From the NCBI GenBank assembly GCA_014653365.1, contig JACWEQ010000001.1, positions 1-64,000 on the forward strand: 64,000 nt of DNA, written 5' to 3'. Shown here piece by piece: positions 8,851 through 16,895 of this stretch (its first letter is position 1; each line of letters begins with the position of its first letter). Source of the stretch: Pelagibacterales bacterium SAG-MED49 (GTDB lineage: Bacteria > Pseudomonadota > Alphaproteobacteria > Pelagibacterales > Pelagibacteraceae). A program made the translations under genes and the position numbers. The notes beneath the pieces were generated by a model, which was given only the letters and a program-made list of their open reading frames with translations, was not told the origin of the DNA and searched no databases.

Positions 8851-8884
8851 TTCAAGTTGAGCTAATCAATAAGTGTTGTGTAAG

Positions 8885-9172
8885 TTAAACCCCCTCAACT
8901 AAAACTAGATGAGCTTTGGCCGCTAATTCTCTAACCGCTTTAGCCGCTTGGTATTTTTCTGATTCATAGAACTTACGAGCAGCATCAATGCTTTCAAATT
9001 CAATTAATATAACAGTACCTAAATTTTCACCTTCTCTTACGTCAGGACTGGGTTCACGAACAAGAACTTTGCCACCGTGCTCTCCAATAGTTGGTCCAGA
9101 CATTTGTTTAAACTTTTCCATACCTTCTTTATCGTGTACTTTAAGATGTGCTATCAAATATCCTTTGCTCAT
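8885..9172 (-). CDS. DUF1330 family protein
   Basis: KGYLIAHLKVHDKEGMEKFKQMSGPTI...GKVLVRE...VILIEFESIDAARKFYESEKYQAAK. Confidence 0.9.
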   Translation of the reverse strand: MSKGYLIAHLKVHDKEGMEKFKQMSGPTIGEHGGKVLVREPSPDVREGENLGTVILIEFESIDAARKFYESEKYQAAKAVRELAAKAHLVLVEGV

Positions 9173-9199
9173 AATTTTCTCCTTTAAGTTTTAATATAA

Positions 9200-9526
9200 C
9201 AAATCCTGAACCATGAGTCTATTTGCTTTAAAAATAGCTATTTGATTTATCTCAAATATTTCTAGTTTCATTTCTAGTTTCTTGTTTAAATTGATGAGTC
9301 TTTAAGCGATTTATTTCAAGCTAACTTTTTAATATCCCTATAATTAATGTAGTTTAGTGTCGGTTAATGTGGATTAGTTTGTACCACTAGCACCCCAAAT
9401 AATCGCCAGCTTCCTGAATAATTTTCCAGAGTTTACTTGCGTTTTCTTTGTTCACTTTACTTCAAACATTGTTTTATCTCGAAAATCTCTAGTCTGGACA
9501 CTAGTCATCCTATAAAATCCTATAAC
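9200..9526 (-). repeat. Cassette-array intergenic repeat, copy 3 (full)
   Basis: Same module order as copy 2, with boxes B-right and C-left. Confidence 0.92.
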
Positions 9527-9557
9527 ACATAACTACGATCCCTTAAAGTTTTATCAT

Positions 9558-10226
9558 TTAATCTTTCCACTCAGACAAAAATGTAATTCGACCTTTGTTG
9601 TAATCTTGCTCACATTTAAAGAAGAGTTTTTTATAATCTTTAATTTGAAGTTTTTCTTTAACAGTCATTTTATTAAAAATATTCCATTTTGATTTTGCAA
9701 TAGCAAGAAACCATGCTTCAGTATTTTTCAAGTAATTTTCCCAATTTTTATCTTTTTTTTCTTTAGCAAGTATTACCAAAGGATCTTTGAGAGCATTAGT
9801 TAAACCATTATAAATTTTTCGTCTATTATCCCAATACGTGAAATTTTTTGATTGCTTGGTTTGATATTTGTTTTCAAATTGAGCCAGCATTTTTTTTTCA
9901 GTTTGATTTGAAGCATTGTAAATAGCTATAAAAACATCTTCAGTAAGTTTTCTTTCACGCTCTTTAATTATATCATGGTGTTCTATAAAATTGATTGGAA
10001 AATTATCCTCATATTCTAAAATATATTTATCTTTAACTAATGGTTTACCAAAACTTCTATTGTCTTTCTCCCAGTTTGGTATCTTGGCTGTTTTCCAGCC
10101 TGATTTTAAACTTTCGTCATAATTTTTGTCTGCACATTTTTCCATTGCTATAAATACATCTTTATCTGAATCTCCAAAGGCTAGACTGGGTATTATTAAA
10201 ATTATAAAAAAAATTATCTTTTTCAT
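9558..10226 (-). CDS. Secreted hypothetical protein
   Basis: Signal peptide MKKIIFFIILIIPSLAFG. Confidence 0.6.
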   Translation of the reverse strand: MKKIIFFIILIIPSLAFGDSDKDVFIAMEKCADKNYDESLKSGWKTAKIPNWEKDNRSFGKPLVKDKYILEYEDNFPINFIEHHDIIKERERKLTEDVFIAIYNASNQTEKKMLAQFENKYQTKQSKNFTYWDNRRKIYNGLTNALKDPLVILAKEKKDKNWENYLKNTEAWFLAIAKSKWNIFNKMTVKEKLQIKDYKKLFFKCEQDYNKGRITFLSEWKD

Positions 10227-10259
10227 TTCAAATCACCCATATCACTCAAATTTTTTCAA

Positions 10260-10850
10260 CTATTCTTCTTTTTGTTTATTTCTTATATAAAACCATGTAA
10301 CTGGAAACAATGTAAGCATCATAACCATTTTAGCAAAAAAGTTTTTATCAATTATTAAATAGATAATTCCTACAATAATTATTGAAAAAAAGAGTAAATT
10401 TGTTTGTATTTTACTAATTTTTTTTTGATTTAACTTTTTAAAAGCTATGTAAAGAGCAAAGAACATATTTCCAAAAATCCATAATATTGAAAATGTTTTT
10501 CCTGTATAAATCCAGAATGGTAAAAAAATCGTAGCTGTACCTGTGAAATTATAATTTTTTGGAAATAAATCTGCACATAAATGTATAGCTATACCTAACA
10601 AAAAACCGATGTATATGTAATCTAGCAAGTTATCTCTAAAGTGCTTAGAAATAAAAATTTTATCAAATTGTTTTTTTATTGAAAATTTTTTCATTTCTTT
10701 TGTTAACAAGAAATAAATCAATAATGGCACTAATATTCCATGAGTAATAATAGATCTATGACCTAAAAAAATAAAAATTAAATCAATATCAGGAAAGTTC
10801 AAACCGCCATAAAGTGAAATATAAAAAGGTAATAAAAATTTCTTTTCCAT
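10260..10850 (-). CDS. Membrane protein resembling YdjM/DUF457 metal-dependent hydrolases
   Basis: GGLNFPDIDLIFIFLGHRSIITHGIL; HLCADLFP histidine/aspartate pattern. Confidence 0.6.
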   Translation of the reverse strand: MEKKFLLPFYISLYGGLNFPDIDLIFIFLGHRSIITHGILVPLLIYFLLTKEMKKFSIKKQFDKIFISKHFRDNLLDYIYIGFLLGIAIHLCADLFPKNYNFTGTATIFLPFWIYTGKTFSILWIFGNMFFALYIAFKKLNQKKISKIQTNLLFFSIIIVGIIYLIIDKNFFAKMVMMLTLFPVTWFYIRNKQKEE

Positions 10851-10877
10851 ATTTATATTTTAAAATTCCTCACAAAT

Positions 10878-11090
10878 CCAAGGCTAACAAATCCTAAACA
10901 ATGAGTCTATTTGCTTTAAAACAGCTGTTTGATTTATCTCAAAAGTCTCTAGTCTGGACACTAGTTTGTTGCTTAAATTGATGAGTCTGAATGCAATTTA
11001 TTTTTAATGAAAGTTAAATCACCCGCATAACTAGTGTGAAGTAGTGTGAGGTCGTGTGAAGAAGTGTGTACCTCTAACGCCCCAAATAAT
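10878..11090 (-). repeat. Cassette-array intergenic repeat, copy 4 (truncated at CCCCAAATAAT)
   Basis: Leader, box C-right, TTAAATTGATGAGTC, four 10-bp iterons; the 69-nt frame is absent. Confidence 0.88.
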
Positions 11091-11292
11091 GGTCAATTAC
11101 CATAAAATTTTATTGTAAAAAAATTTGTTGTGTTCTATTTCCGTTCTCTCGATTAAAATTATATTTATGCTATAGAGATTACTCATAACATTTGTTATGC
11201 GGCCTTAAATAATGCCTTCTAGGTGAGCCATTTAAATCACTGAAACTTAATCATCATAGAGGGATCTCTATGACTAAAATGAAGGAGGCACT

Positions 11293-11838
11293 ATGCCAAC
11301 AAGTATAAGAAAAATTATTGCAAATCGTAAGAACTCTAAAAAGTCTACTGGACCGATTAGCAATAAAGGTAAATTAAAGTCTAGTTTAAATTCAATTAAA
11401 CATGGTTTGTATGGAGAAAAAATAGCAATCATTGGTGAAAACATTGATGAGATCAATGATATCATTGAGCGATTAGTTAAAGAGTTAAAGCCAGTAGGGA
11501 TTAACCAAGAAATCATCGTCTCAAAAATGGTTGATCTAGCCATTCGATTAAGAAGAATTCCTTTATTAGAAGCAGGAGTACTTAATCAAGAAATGCAAGA
11601 ATATGAGGCTGATAAATATAAAGAAGATATAGCTGAAGTCGTAGGCGGAGGAGATAAAAAAACCATGATGCTATCTTCAAATGTAATCGTTAGAAAATCA
11701 GGGCTTTCATTTGCAAGAGATTGTAATAGTGGCAGTGCTATTTTAAAACTTAACACCATTGAAGATAAACTACTTTCTAAATACTTTAAACTATTAGAGA
11801 TTTTAAAAAGACTTCAAAAAAAGAAAGGAGCCCTATAA
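11293..11838 (+). CDS. Hypothetical protein with 'NRKNSKKSTGP...GKxxSSLNxxKHGL' N-terminal signature
   Basis: Recognisable recurrent signature; function unknown. Confidence 0.7.
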   Translation: MPTSIRKIIANRKNSKKSTGPISNKGKLKSSLNSIKHGLYGEKIAIIGENIDEINDIIERLVKELKPVGINQEIIVSKMVDLAIRLRRIPLLEAGVLNQEMQEYEADKYKEDIAEVVGGGDKKTMMLSSNVIVRKSGLSFARDCNSGSAILKLNTIEDKLLSKYFKLLEILKRLQKKKGAL

Positions 11839-12293
11839 TGAAAAAAAAATATAGTGCTCGACTTAAAGTATCCAAATCTCGCAAAAGTAAACTTGGTAAA
11901 ACGAAGCCAAACTTTAACAAAATGGTTAAAGATCAATGTAAACGTTATGAACAATTTAGTGAAAAAAAAATTGGTGAAACGAAGCCAAATTTAGACGCAC
12001 CAACTTTAAATATTGAGCTTAAGGAGGTTGAGAAAATTGATGTTAAATCTGATCATGAAATTGAACTTGAAAAATATCAACAGCAGAGAAGACTTGAGCG
12101 AGAGGCTTATATTAAAAAGGAGAGGGAAAAAGAAAATACTATTAAATTCGAAATTGTCTCACCTATTAGAAAAGATCCTAATAGAGGAATGAAATTTGTT
12201 AAATGTAGTAATGAGCCAATTAATAGAGGAAGATTAGGTCATTCTAAGACTTTTTTAAAGAATGTTAAAAAGCCCAAGACTTACTACTGGTAA
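11838..12293 (+). CDS. Lys-rich hypothetical protein, start abuts the previous gene's stop
   Basis: ORF with RBS GAAAGGAG upstream; highly charged. Confidence 0.55.
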   Translation: MKKKYSARLKVSKSRKSKLGKTKPNFNKMVKDQCKRYEQFSEKKIGETKPNLDAPTLNIELKEVEKIDVKSDHEIELEKYQQQRRLEREAYIKKEREKENTIKFEIVSPIRKDPNRGMKFVKCSNEPINRGRLGHSKTFLKNVKKPKTYYW

Positions 12294-12336
12294 TGAGGGG
12301 TTGAGAATGTTTCAATATTCATTTAAAATATAAATT

Positions 12337-13449
12337 ATGTTTACTTATATTATTCCATTTATTGTCTTGATTTTGGTTGTGGTATTTATCCACGAATATG
12401 GTCATTATTATTTTGCAAGAAGATATGGGGTTGGGGTTACTGATTTCTCAATTGGTTTTGGTAAAGAAATATTTGGTTGGAATGATAAACATGGAACACG
12501 TTGGAAAATTTGTTGCATCCCACTAGGTGGGTATGTAAAGTTTTTTGGTGATCGAAACGTTTTTTCACAAGCAGACCATGAAAAAATTTTAAAACAATAC
12601 AATAAGGAAGATCAAGAAAAGTTATTTGTTATAAAACCTTTATATCAAAGAGCTTTAATTGTATTTGGTGGACCATTAGCTAATTTTTTACTAGCAATTG
12701 TTATCTTTTTCTCAATTTATACATTTATCGGAAAAGACTTTACACCAGCTGTTATTAATGAAGTTCAAAAAGATAGTCCAGCTATGGTGGGGGGACTTAA
12801 AAATAAGGATATCATTTTAGAAATTGATGGCAGTAAAGTTGAAAGCATCATGGATGTTGCAAAGTTTATTACAACATCAACAGGGGATATTATTGATTTT
12901 AAAGTAGAACGATTAGATCAAGAATATTTGATAAAAGTTAAACCTAATATTGTTTTAAGTGATGATAACTTAGGCAATAAAATTAATAAAAGAATGGTTG
13001 GTATTAAGCTTGGTGCTTACAATAATGAAATCAATCATGTAAAATTAGGACCAGCAAAAGCTTTAATTCATTCATTTAAAGAAGTGTATTTTGTGAGCGC
13101 ATCATCCCTTAAATACATAGGAAGTATGCTTAAAGGGAGTGGGGATACTTCTCAATTAGGAGGTCCTATTCGAATTGCAAAAATTACAGGACAAGTTGCT
13201 GAAATTGGTATTTTGCCGTTTATCTCAATAATGGCTTACATTTCAATAAGCCTTGGTTTAATTAATCTATTTCCAATACCAATGTTAGATGGTGGGCACT
13301 TAATGTTTTATGCATTTGAAAAGGTTTTAGGTCGTCCTTTATCTCAAAAAACCCAAGAAGGGTTTTTTCGAATCGGTATGTTTTTGTTGGTATCATTGAT
13401 GTTTTTTACAACCTTTAATGACCTAAAAGACCTAGGTTTATTCAATTAA
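12337..13449 (+). CDS. rseP: RIP metalloprotease RseP / site-2 protease family
   Basis: FIHEYGHYYFARR (HExxH), PDZ region, PIPMLDGGHL. Confidence 0.92.
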   Translation: MFTYIIPFIVLILVVVFIHEYGHYYFARRYGVGVTDFSIGFGKEIFGWNDKHGTRWKICCIPLGGYVKFFGDRNVFSQADHEKILKQYNKEDQEKLFVIKPLYQRALIVFGGPLANFLLAIVIFFSIYTFIGKDFTPAVINEVQKDSPAMVGGLKNKDIILEIDGSKVESIMDVAKFITTSTGDIIDFKVERLDQEYLIKVKPNIVLSDDNLGNKINKRMVGIKLGAYNNEINHVKLGPAKALIHSFKEVYFVSASSLKYIGSMLKGSGDTSQLGGPIRIAKITGQVAEIGILPFISIMAYISISLGLINLFPIPMLDGGHLMFYAFEKVLGRPLSQKTQEGFFRIGMFLLVSLMFFTTFNDLKDLGLFN

Positions 13450-13606
13450 TTTATTATTCTAAAACGTTAAAAACATAAGTAAAATCAATACTTATTTACA
13501 ATTCAACTACATATTGTGTTAATTAAAAAGATAGACACTAAAAAAAAGCTTGATTTATCAACGTTTATGACAAATATGATTATTAACCAACATAACCGGA
13601 GCTAAA

Positions 13607-13882
13607 ATGAACAAAAAACAACTAATTGCATCGCTTTCTGGCTCTTTAAGTTTGAGCAAAGCGGATGCTGAAAGAACATTTGACACTATTACGAATACAA
13701 TATTGGACGCATTAAAAGGTGACGATAATGTAAAAATAGCAGGATTTGGTACTTACAAAGTAGCTAAGAGAAAAGCTAGAGTTGGAAGAAACCCAAGAAC
13801 TGGTGAACAAATTCAAATCGCTGCTTCTCAAAAGGTAAAATTCTTACCTGCAAAAGCTTTAAAAGAAGTATTTAATAAATAG
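13607..13882 (+). CDS. HU family DNA-binding protein
   Basis: GFGTYKVAKRKARVGRNPRTGEQI. Confidence 0.95.
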   Translation: MNKKQLIASLSGSLSLSKADAERTFDTITNTILDALKGDDNVKIAGFGTYKVAKRKARVGRNPRTGEQIQIAASQKVKFLPAKALKEVFNK

Positions 13883-13892
13883 TTATTTTTTT

Positions 13893-13930
13893 AACAGCCC
13901 TAACGTTTTCAAAACATGTTTAGGGCTGTT
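13893..13930. terminator. Strong hairpin downstream of HU gene
   Basis: AACAGCCCTAA...TTAGGGCTGTT. Confidence 0.6.
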
Positions 13931-14023
13931 ACTATATGCAAATAATGCATATCAAATTTTCCTAATCAGCGTTAGTTTTTAAAATTTTTAAAATTATAAG
14001 TCATAACCTTAACAGGAGGTCTT

Positions 14024-15325
14024 ATGACTAAATTAATAAAGAGAATAACTGCACCAGTACTTAGTTTGATAATTTTATTGAACATGAGTAGTGCAGGGAT
14101 GGCAGAGACTACAGTTTCTGCTGAAGTGGGGTTTATTTTTAATACTCTATTGTTTTTAATTTGTGGTTTCCTTGTCATGTTTATGGCAGCAGGTTTTGCA
14201 ATGCTAGAATCTGGTATGGTAACTTCAAAAAGTGTATCGGTAATTTGTGCAAAGAATATTGGTCTTTATGCAATTGCTGGTATTATGTTTTGGCTAGTTG
14301 GTTACAACTTAGCTTATGGTATTCCAGAGGGCGGATACATTGGAACATTTACACCATGGTCAGATGCAAGTGCAGTTGATACTGGTTATGCAGATGGTTC
14401 TGACTGGTTCTTCCAAATGGTATTCTGTGCAACAACAGTTTCGATTTGTTCTGGAGCTATGGCTGAAAGAATTAAACTATGGCCGTTCTTCTTATTTGCA
14501 GCTATTTTAGCTGGAGTAATTTATCCAATCGTAATGGGTTGGCAGTGGGGTGGAGGCTGGTTAGCTGAAATCGGTTTCTCTGACTTTGCTGGTTCAACTT
14601 TAGTACACTCAACAGGTGGTGCCGCTGCATTAGCGGGTATTATGTTGTTAGGTGCTAGATCTGGAAGATTTGATAGCAAAGGTAATCCAAAAGCATTACA
14701 ACCTTTTGCTGCATCTTCAATTCCATTAGTAACGATAGGTGTATTTATCTTATGGTTAGGTTGGTTTGGATTTAACGGTGGATCTCAATTAGCATTAGGA
14801 ACTTTTGATGACGCTGTTGCAATCTCAACAATATTTATCAATACAAATCTTGCAGCTTGTGGCGGTGTATTAGCAGCAGGTGCAATTACAAGATTAATGT
14901 ATGGTAAAACAGATGTAATTCAAATGTTAAACGGAGCAATTGGTGGTCTTGTGGCTATCACTGCAGAACCTTTGGCACCAGCACCATTTGAAGCTATCTT
15001 AATAGGTGCGATCGGTGGTTTGATTGTTGTGTTTGGTACTAAATTATTATTTAGTTTCAAACTTGATGATGTAGTAGGTGCAATTCCAGCTCACTTATTT
15101 GCTGGAATTTGGGGAACACTTGCAGTGCCATTAACTAATGCTGATGCAACATTTAGTGCTCAGTTAATTGGTGTGATTGCAGTTAACATCTTTGTATTTG
15201 GTGTGTCTTATATTGTGTGGTCAGTAATGAAAGGTATGTTTGGAATTAGATTGAGTAAAGAAGCTGAAACCAAAGGTACAGATGTTACTGAAACTGGTGT
15301 AATCGCATACGCAATACGTGACTAA
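14024..15325 (+). CDS. amt: Ammonium transporter (Amt), copy 1
   Basis: FAGSTLVHSTGGAAALAG; GWFGFNGGS; signal-like N-terminus. Confidence 0.96.
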   Translation: MTKLIKRITAPVLSLIILLNMSSAGMAETTVSAEVGFIFNTLLFLICGFLVMFMAAGFAMLESGMVTSKSVSVICAKNIGLYAIAGIMFWLVGYNLAYGIPEGGYIGTFTPWSDASAVDTGYADGSDWFFQMVFCATTVSICSGAMAERIKLWPFFLFAAILAGVIYPIVMGWQWGGGWLAEIGFSDFAGSTLVHSTGGAAALAGIMLLGARSGRFDSKGNPKALQPFAASSIPLVTIGVFILWLGWFGFNGGSQLALGTFDDAVAISTIFINTNLAACGGVLAAGAITRLMYGKTDVIQMLNGAIGGLVAITAEPLAPAPFEAILIGAIGGLIVVFGTKLLFSFKLDDVVGAIPAHLFAGIWGTLAVPLTNADATFSAQLIGVIAVNIFVFGVSYIVWSVMKGMFGIRLSKEAETKGTDVTETGVIAYAIRD

Positions 15326-15344
15326 TTGCATAATAATTGCAATT

Positions 15345-15391
15345 AAGAGGCTCTTCGATCTCCATATCGTTATCTCATTGGAGAGCCTCTT
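15345..15391. other. Inverted repeat (hairpin) between amt genes
   Basis: AAGAGGCTCT...AGAGCCTCTT. Confidence 0.6.
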
Positions 15392-15428
15392 AAAAACAGA
15401 ATAACTATCTCTCTCTCTTATAGTTAGT

Positions 15429-15458
15429 AAAGGGCCCCTTTTTAGGGGCCTTTTTTTT
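15429..15458 (+). terminator. Rho-independent terminator
   Basis: GGCCCCTTTTTAGGGGCCTTTTTTTT. Confidence 0.85.
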
Positions 15459-15552
15459 GTACACATGCTTTATCATCATAACTCCTTTGATTAATCAGCA
15501 ATTCTTAAAATCTTAATCATCAATAAAAGGTCTCACTTAACAAGGAGAGATA

Positions 15553-16845
15553 ATGATAGATTTTTTTAAAAAATTAACTTTAGGTATTGTAATTCTATTT
15601 AGTATTACAAACTTTGCTTCTGCAGAAACAACAATTTCTGCTGAAGGACAATATATATTTAATACACTTGGATTTTATTTGGGTGGAGTGTTAGTAGCTT
15701 TCATGGCAGCAGGCTTTTGTATGCTCGAGTGTGGTTTGGTTACTACAAAAAGTGTATCAACAATTGCTGCAAAAAATATTGGAAAATTTGCTATAGCTTC
15801 AATTGTATTTTTTTTATGTGGTTATAATCTTGCTTATGGAATACCAGAAGGTGGATACATAGGATCATTTTCTATTTGGAGTGATTCTTCTGAAATAGGA
15901 ACTGGATATTCTGATTATTCAGATTGGTTTTATCAAGCAATGTTTGTATGTGCCACTGTATCGATAGTTTCTGGTGCTGTTGCAGAAAGAATTAAAATTT
16001 GGCCGTTCTTTATTTTCTCAGCTATCATGGCTGCATTTATTTATCCAATTTCAATGGGTTGGCAGTGGGGCGGAGGCTGGTTAGCAACAGCAGGTTTTTC
16101 TGATTTTGCTGGTTCAACTTTGGTTCATGCTTGTGGGGGTGCTGCTGCTTTAGCTGGTGTTATTGTTTTAGGTGCTAGAGCTGGAAGATTTGGAAAAAAA
16201 GGTGAAACTAAATCTTTAGTTCCTTTCGCAGCTTCCAGTATTCCGCTTGTTACACTTGGAACTTTTTTATTATGGTTTGGTTGGTTTGGTTTTAATGGTT
16301 TTAGTCAATTAGCAGTTGGTACTTTTGATGATGTTACAGCAATAAGTAAAATTGCAGTAAACACTCATTTAGCAGGTGCTGCTGGTACAGTAACAGCAGC
16401 TATAGTTACTAGGTTAATTGGTGGTAAAACAGATATTATTATGATGTTGAATGGTGCCCTAGCTGGACTTGTAGCAATCACTGCTGAACCTTTAAATCCA
16501 AGTCCAATTCTTGCAATGGTTATAGGTTCTATAGGTGCAATTATTATGTACTTTGGAACTAAGTTTTTAGAAAGCAAATGCATTGATGATGTAGTTGGAG
16601 CTATACCAGTTCATATGTTTGCAGGTATCTTTGGAACGTTGGTTGTTCCAATTTCAAATCCAGACACTACATTTGGAACTCAGTTTACTGGAGTTCTATC
16701 AGTGTGCGTGTTTAGTTTTGTGCTTTCGTATATTGTCTTTAGAGTTATTAAAGCAACTATCGGTCTTAGAATAAGTGCTCAGGCTGAAAAATTAGGAACA
16801 GATGTTGCCGAGGTAGGTGTAAAAGCTTACGCAATAAGAGACTAA
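15553..16845 (+). CDS. amt: Ammonium transporter (Amt), copy 2
   Basis: FAGSTLVHACGGAAALAG; clear paralogue of 14024-15325. Confidence 0.96.
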   Translation: MIDFFKKLTLGIVILFSITNFASAETTISAEGQYIFNTLGFYLGGVLVAFMAAGFCMLECGLVTTKSVSTIAAKNIGKFAIASIVFFLCGYNLAYGIPEGGYIGSFSIWSDSSEIGTGYSDYSDWFYQAMFVCATVSIVSGAVAERIKIWPFFIFSAIMAAFIYPISMGWQWGGGWLATAGFSDFAGSTLVHACGGAAALAGVIVLGARAGRFGKKGETKSLVPFAASSIPLVTLGTFLLWFGWFGFNGFSQLAVGTFDDVTAISKIAVNTHLAGAAGTVTAAIVTRLIGGKTDIIMMLNGALAGLVAITAEPLNPSPILAMVIGSIGAIIMYFGTKFLESKCIDDVVGAIPVHMFAGIFGTLVVPISNPDTTFGTQFTGVLSVCVFSFVLSYIVFRVIKATIGLRISAQAEKLGTDVAEVGVKAYAIRD

Positions 16846-16866
16846 AAATTAACTTTCTATAACGTT

Positions 16867-16895
16867 AAAGGTCCCTTAGAAATAAGGGGCCTTTT
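16867..16895. terminator. Terminator hairpin
   Basis: AAAGGTCCCTTAgaaaTAAGGGGCCTTTTT. Confidence 0.75.

Noticed and set aside
7484-9194. Antisense ORFs at 7484-7669, 8543-8737, 8988-9194 (+) and 8496-8678 (-)
   Set aside because: They overlap better-supported genes (including the pilin and DUF1330 genes) on the opposite strand or in another frame and have no recognisable features.
11031-11072. Simple microsatellite explanation for the copy-4 iterons
   Set aside because: Homologous positions in copies 1-3 keep the same 10-bp register with different cores, which replication slippage alone would not predict.
5640-11090. CRISPR array
   Set aside because: Repeats are ~330 bp, only four copies, separated by 1-2 kb coding cassettes; no 25-40-nt repeats with uniform spacers and no cas genes.
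5640-11090. Classical integron with attC sites
   Set aside because: No intI-like gene and no attC-like pair of GTTRRRY/RYYYAAC core sites in the expected layout; repeats are longer and built from direct iterons and cassette-matched boxes.
5640-11090. Decayed insertion sequences
   Set aside because: No transposase fragment recognised, no shared terminal inverted repeats at the edges of each copy, and cassette-matched boxes are not explained by ordinary IS target duplications.
14161-15466. Overlapping ORFs in the amt region (14161-14379, 14316-14510, 15221-15466)
   Set aside because: Out-of-frame or antisense translations of amt or terminator sequence.
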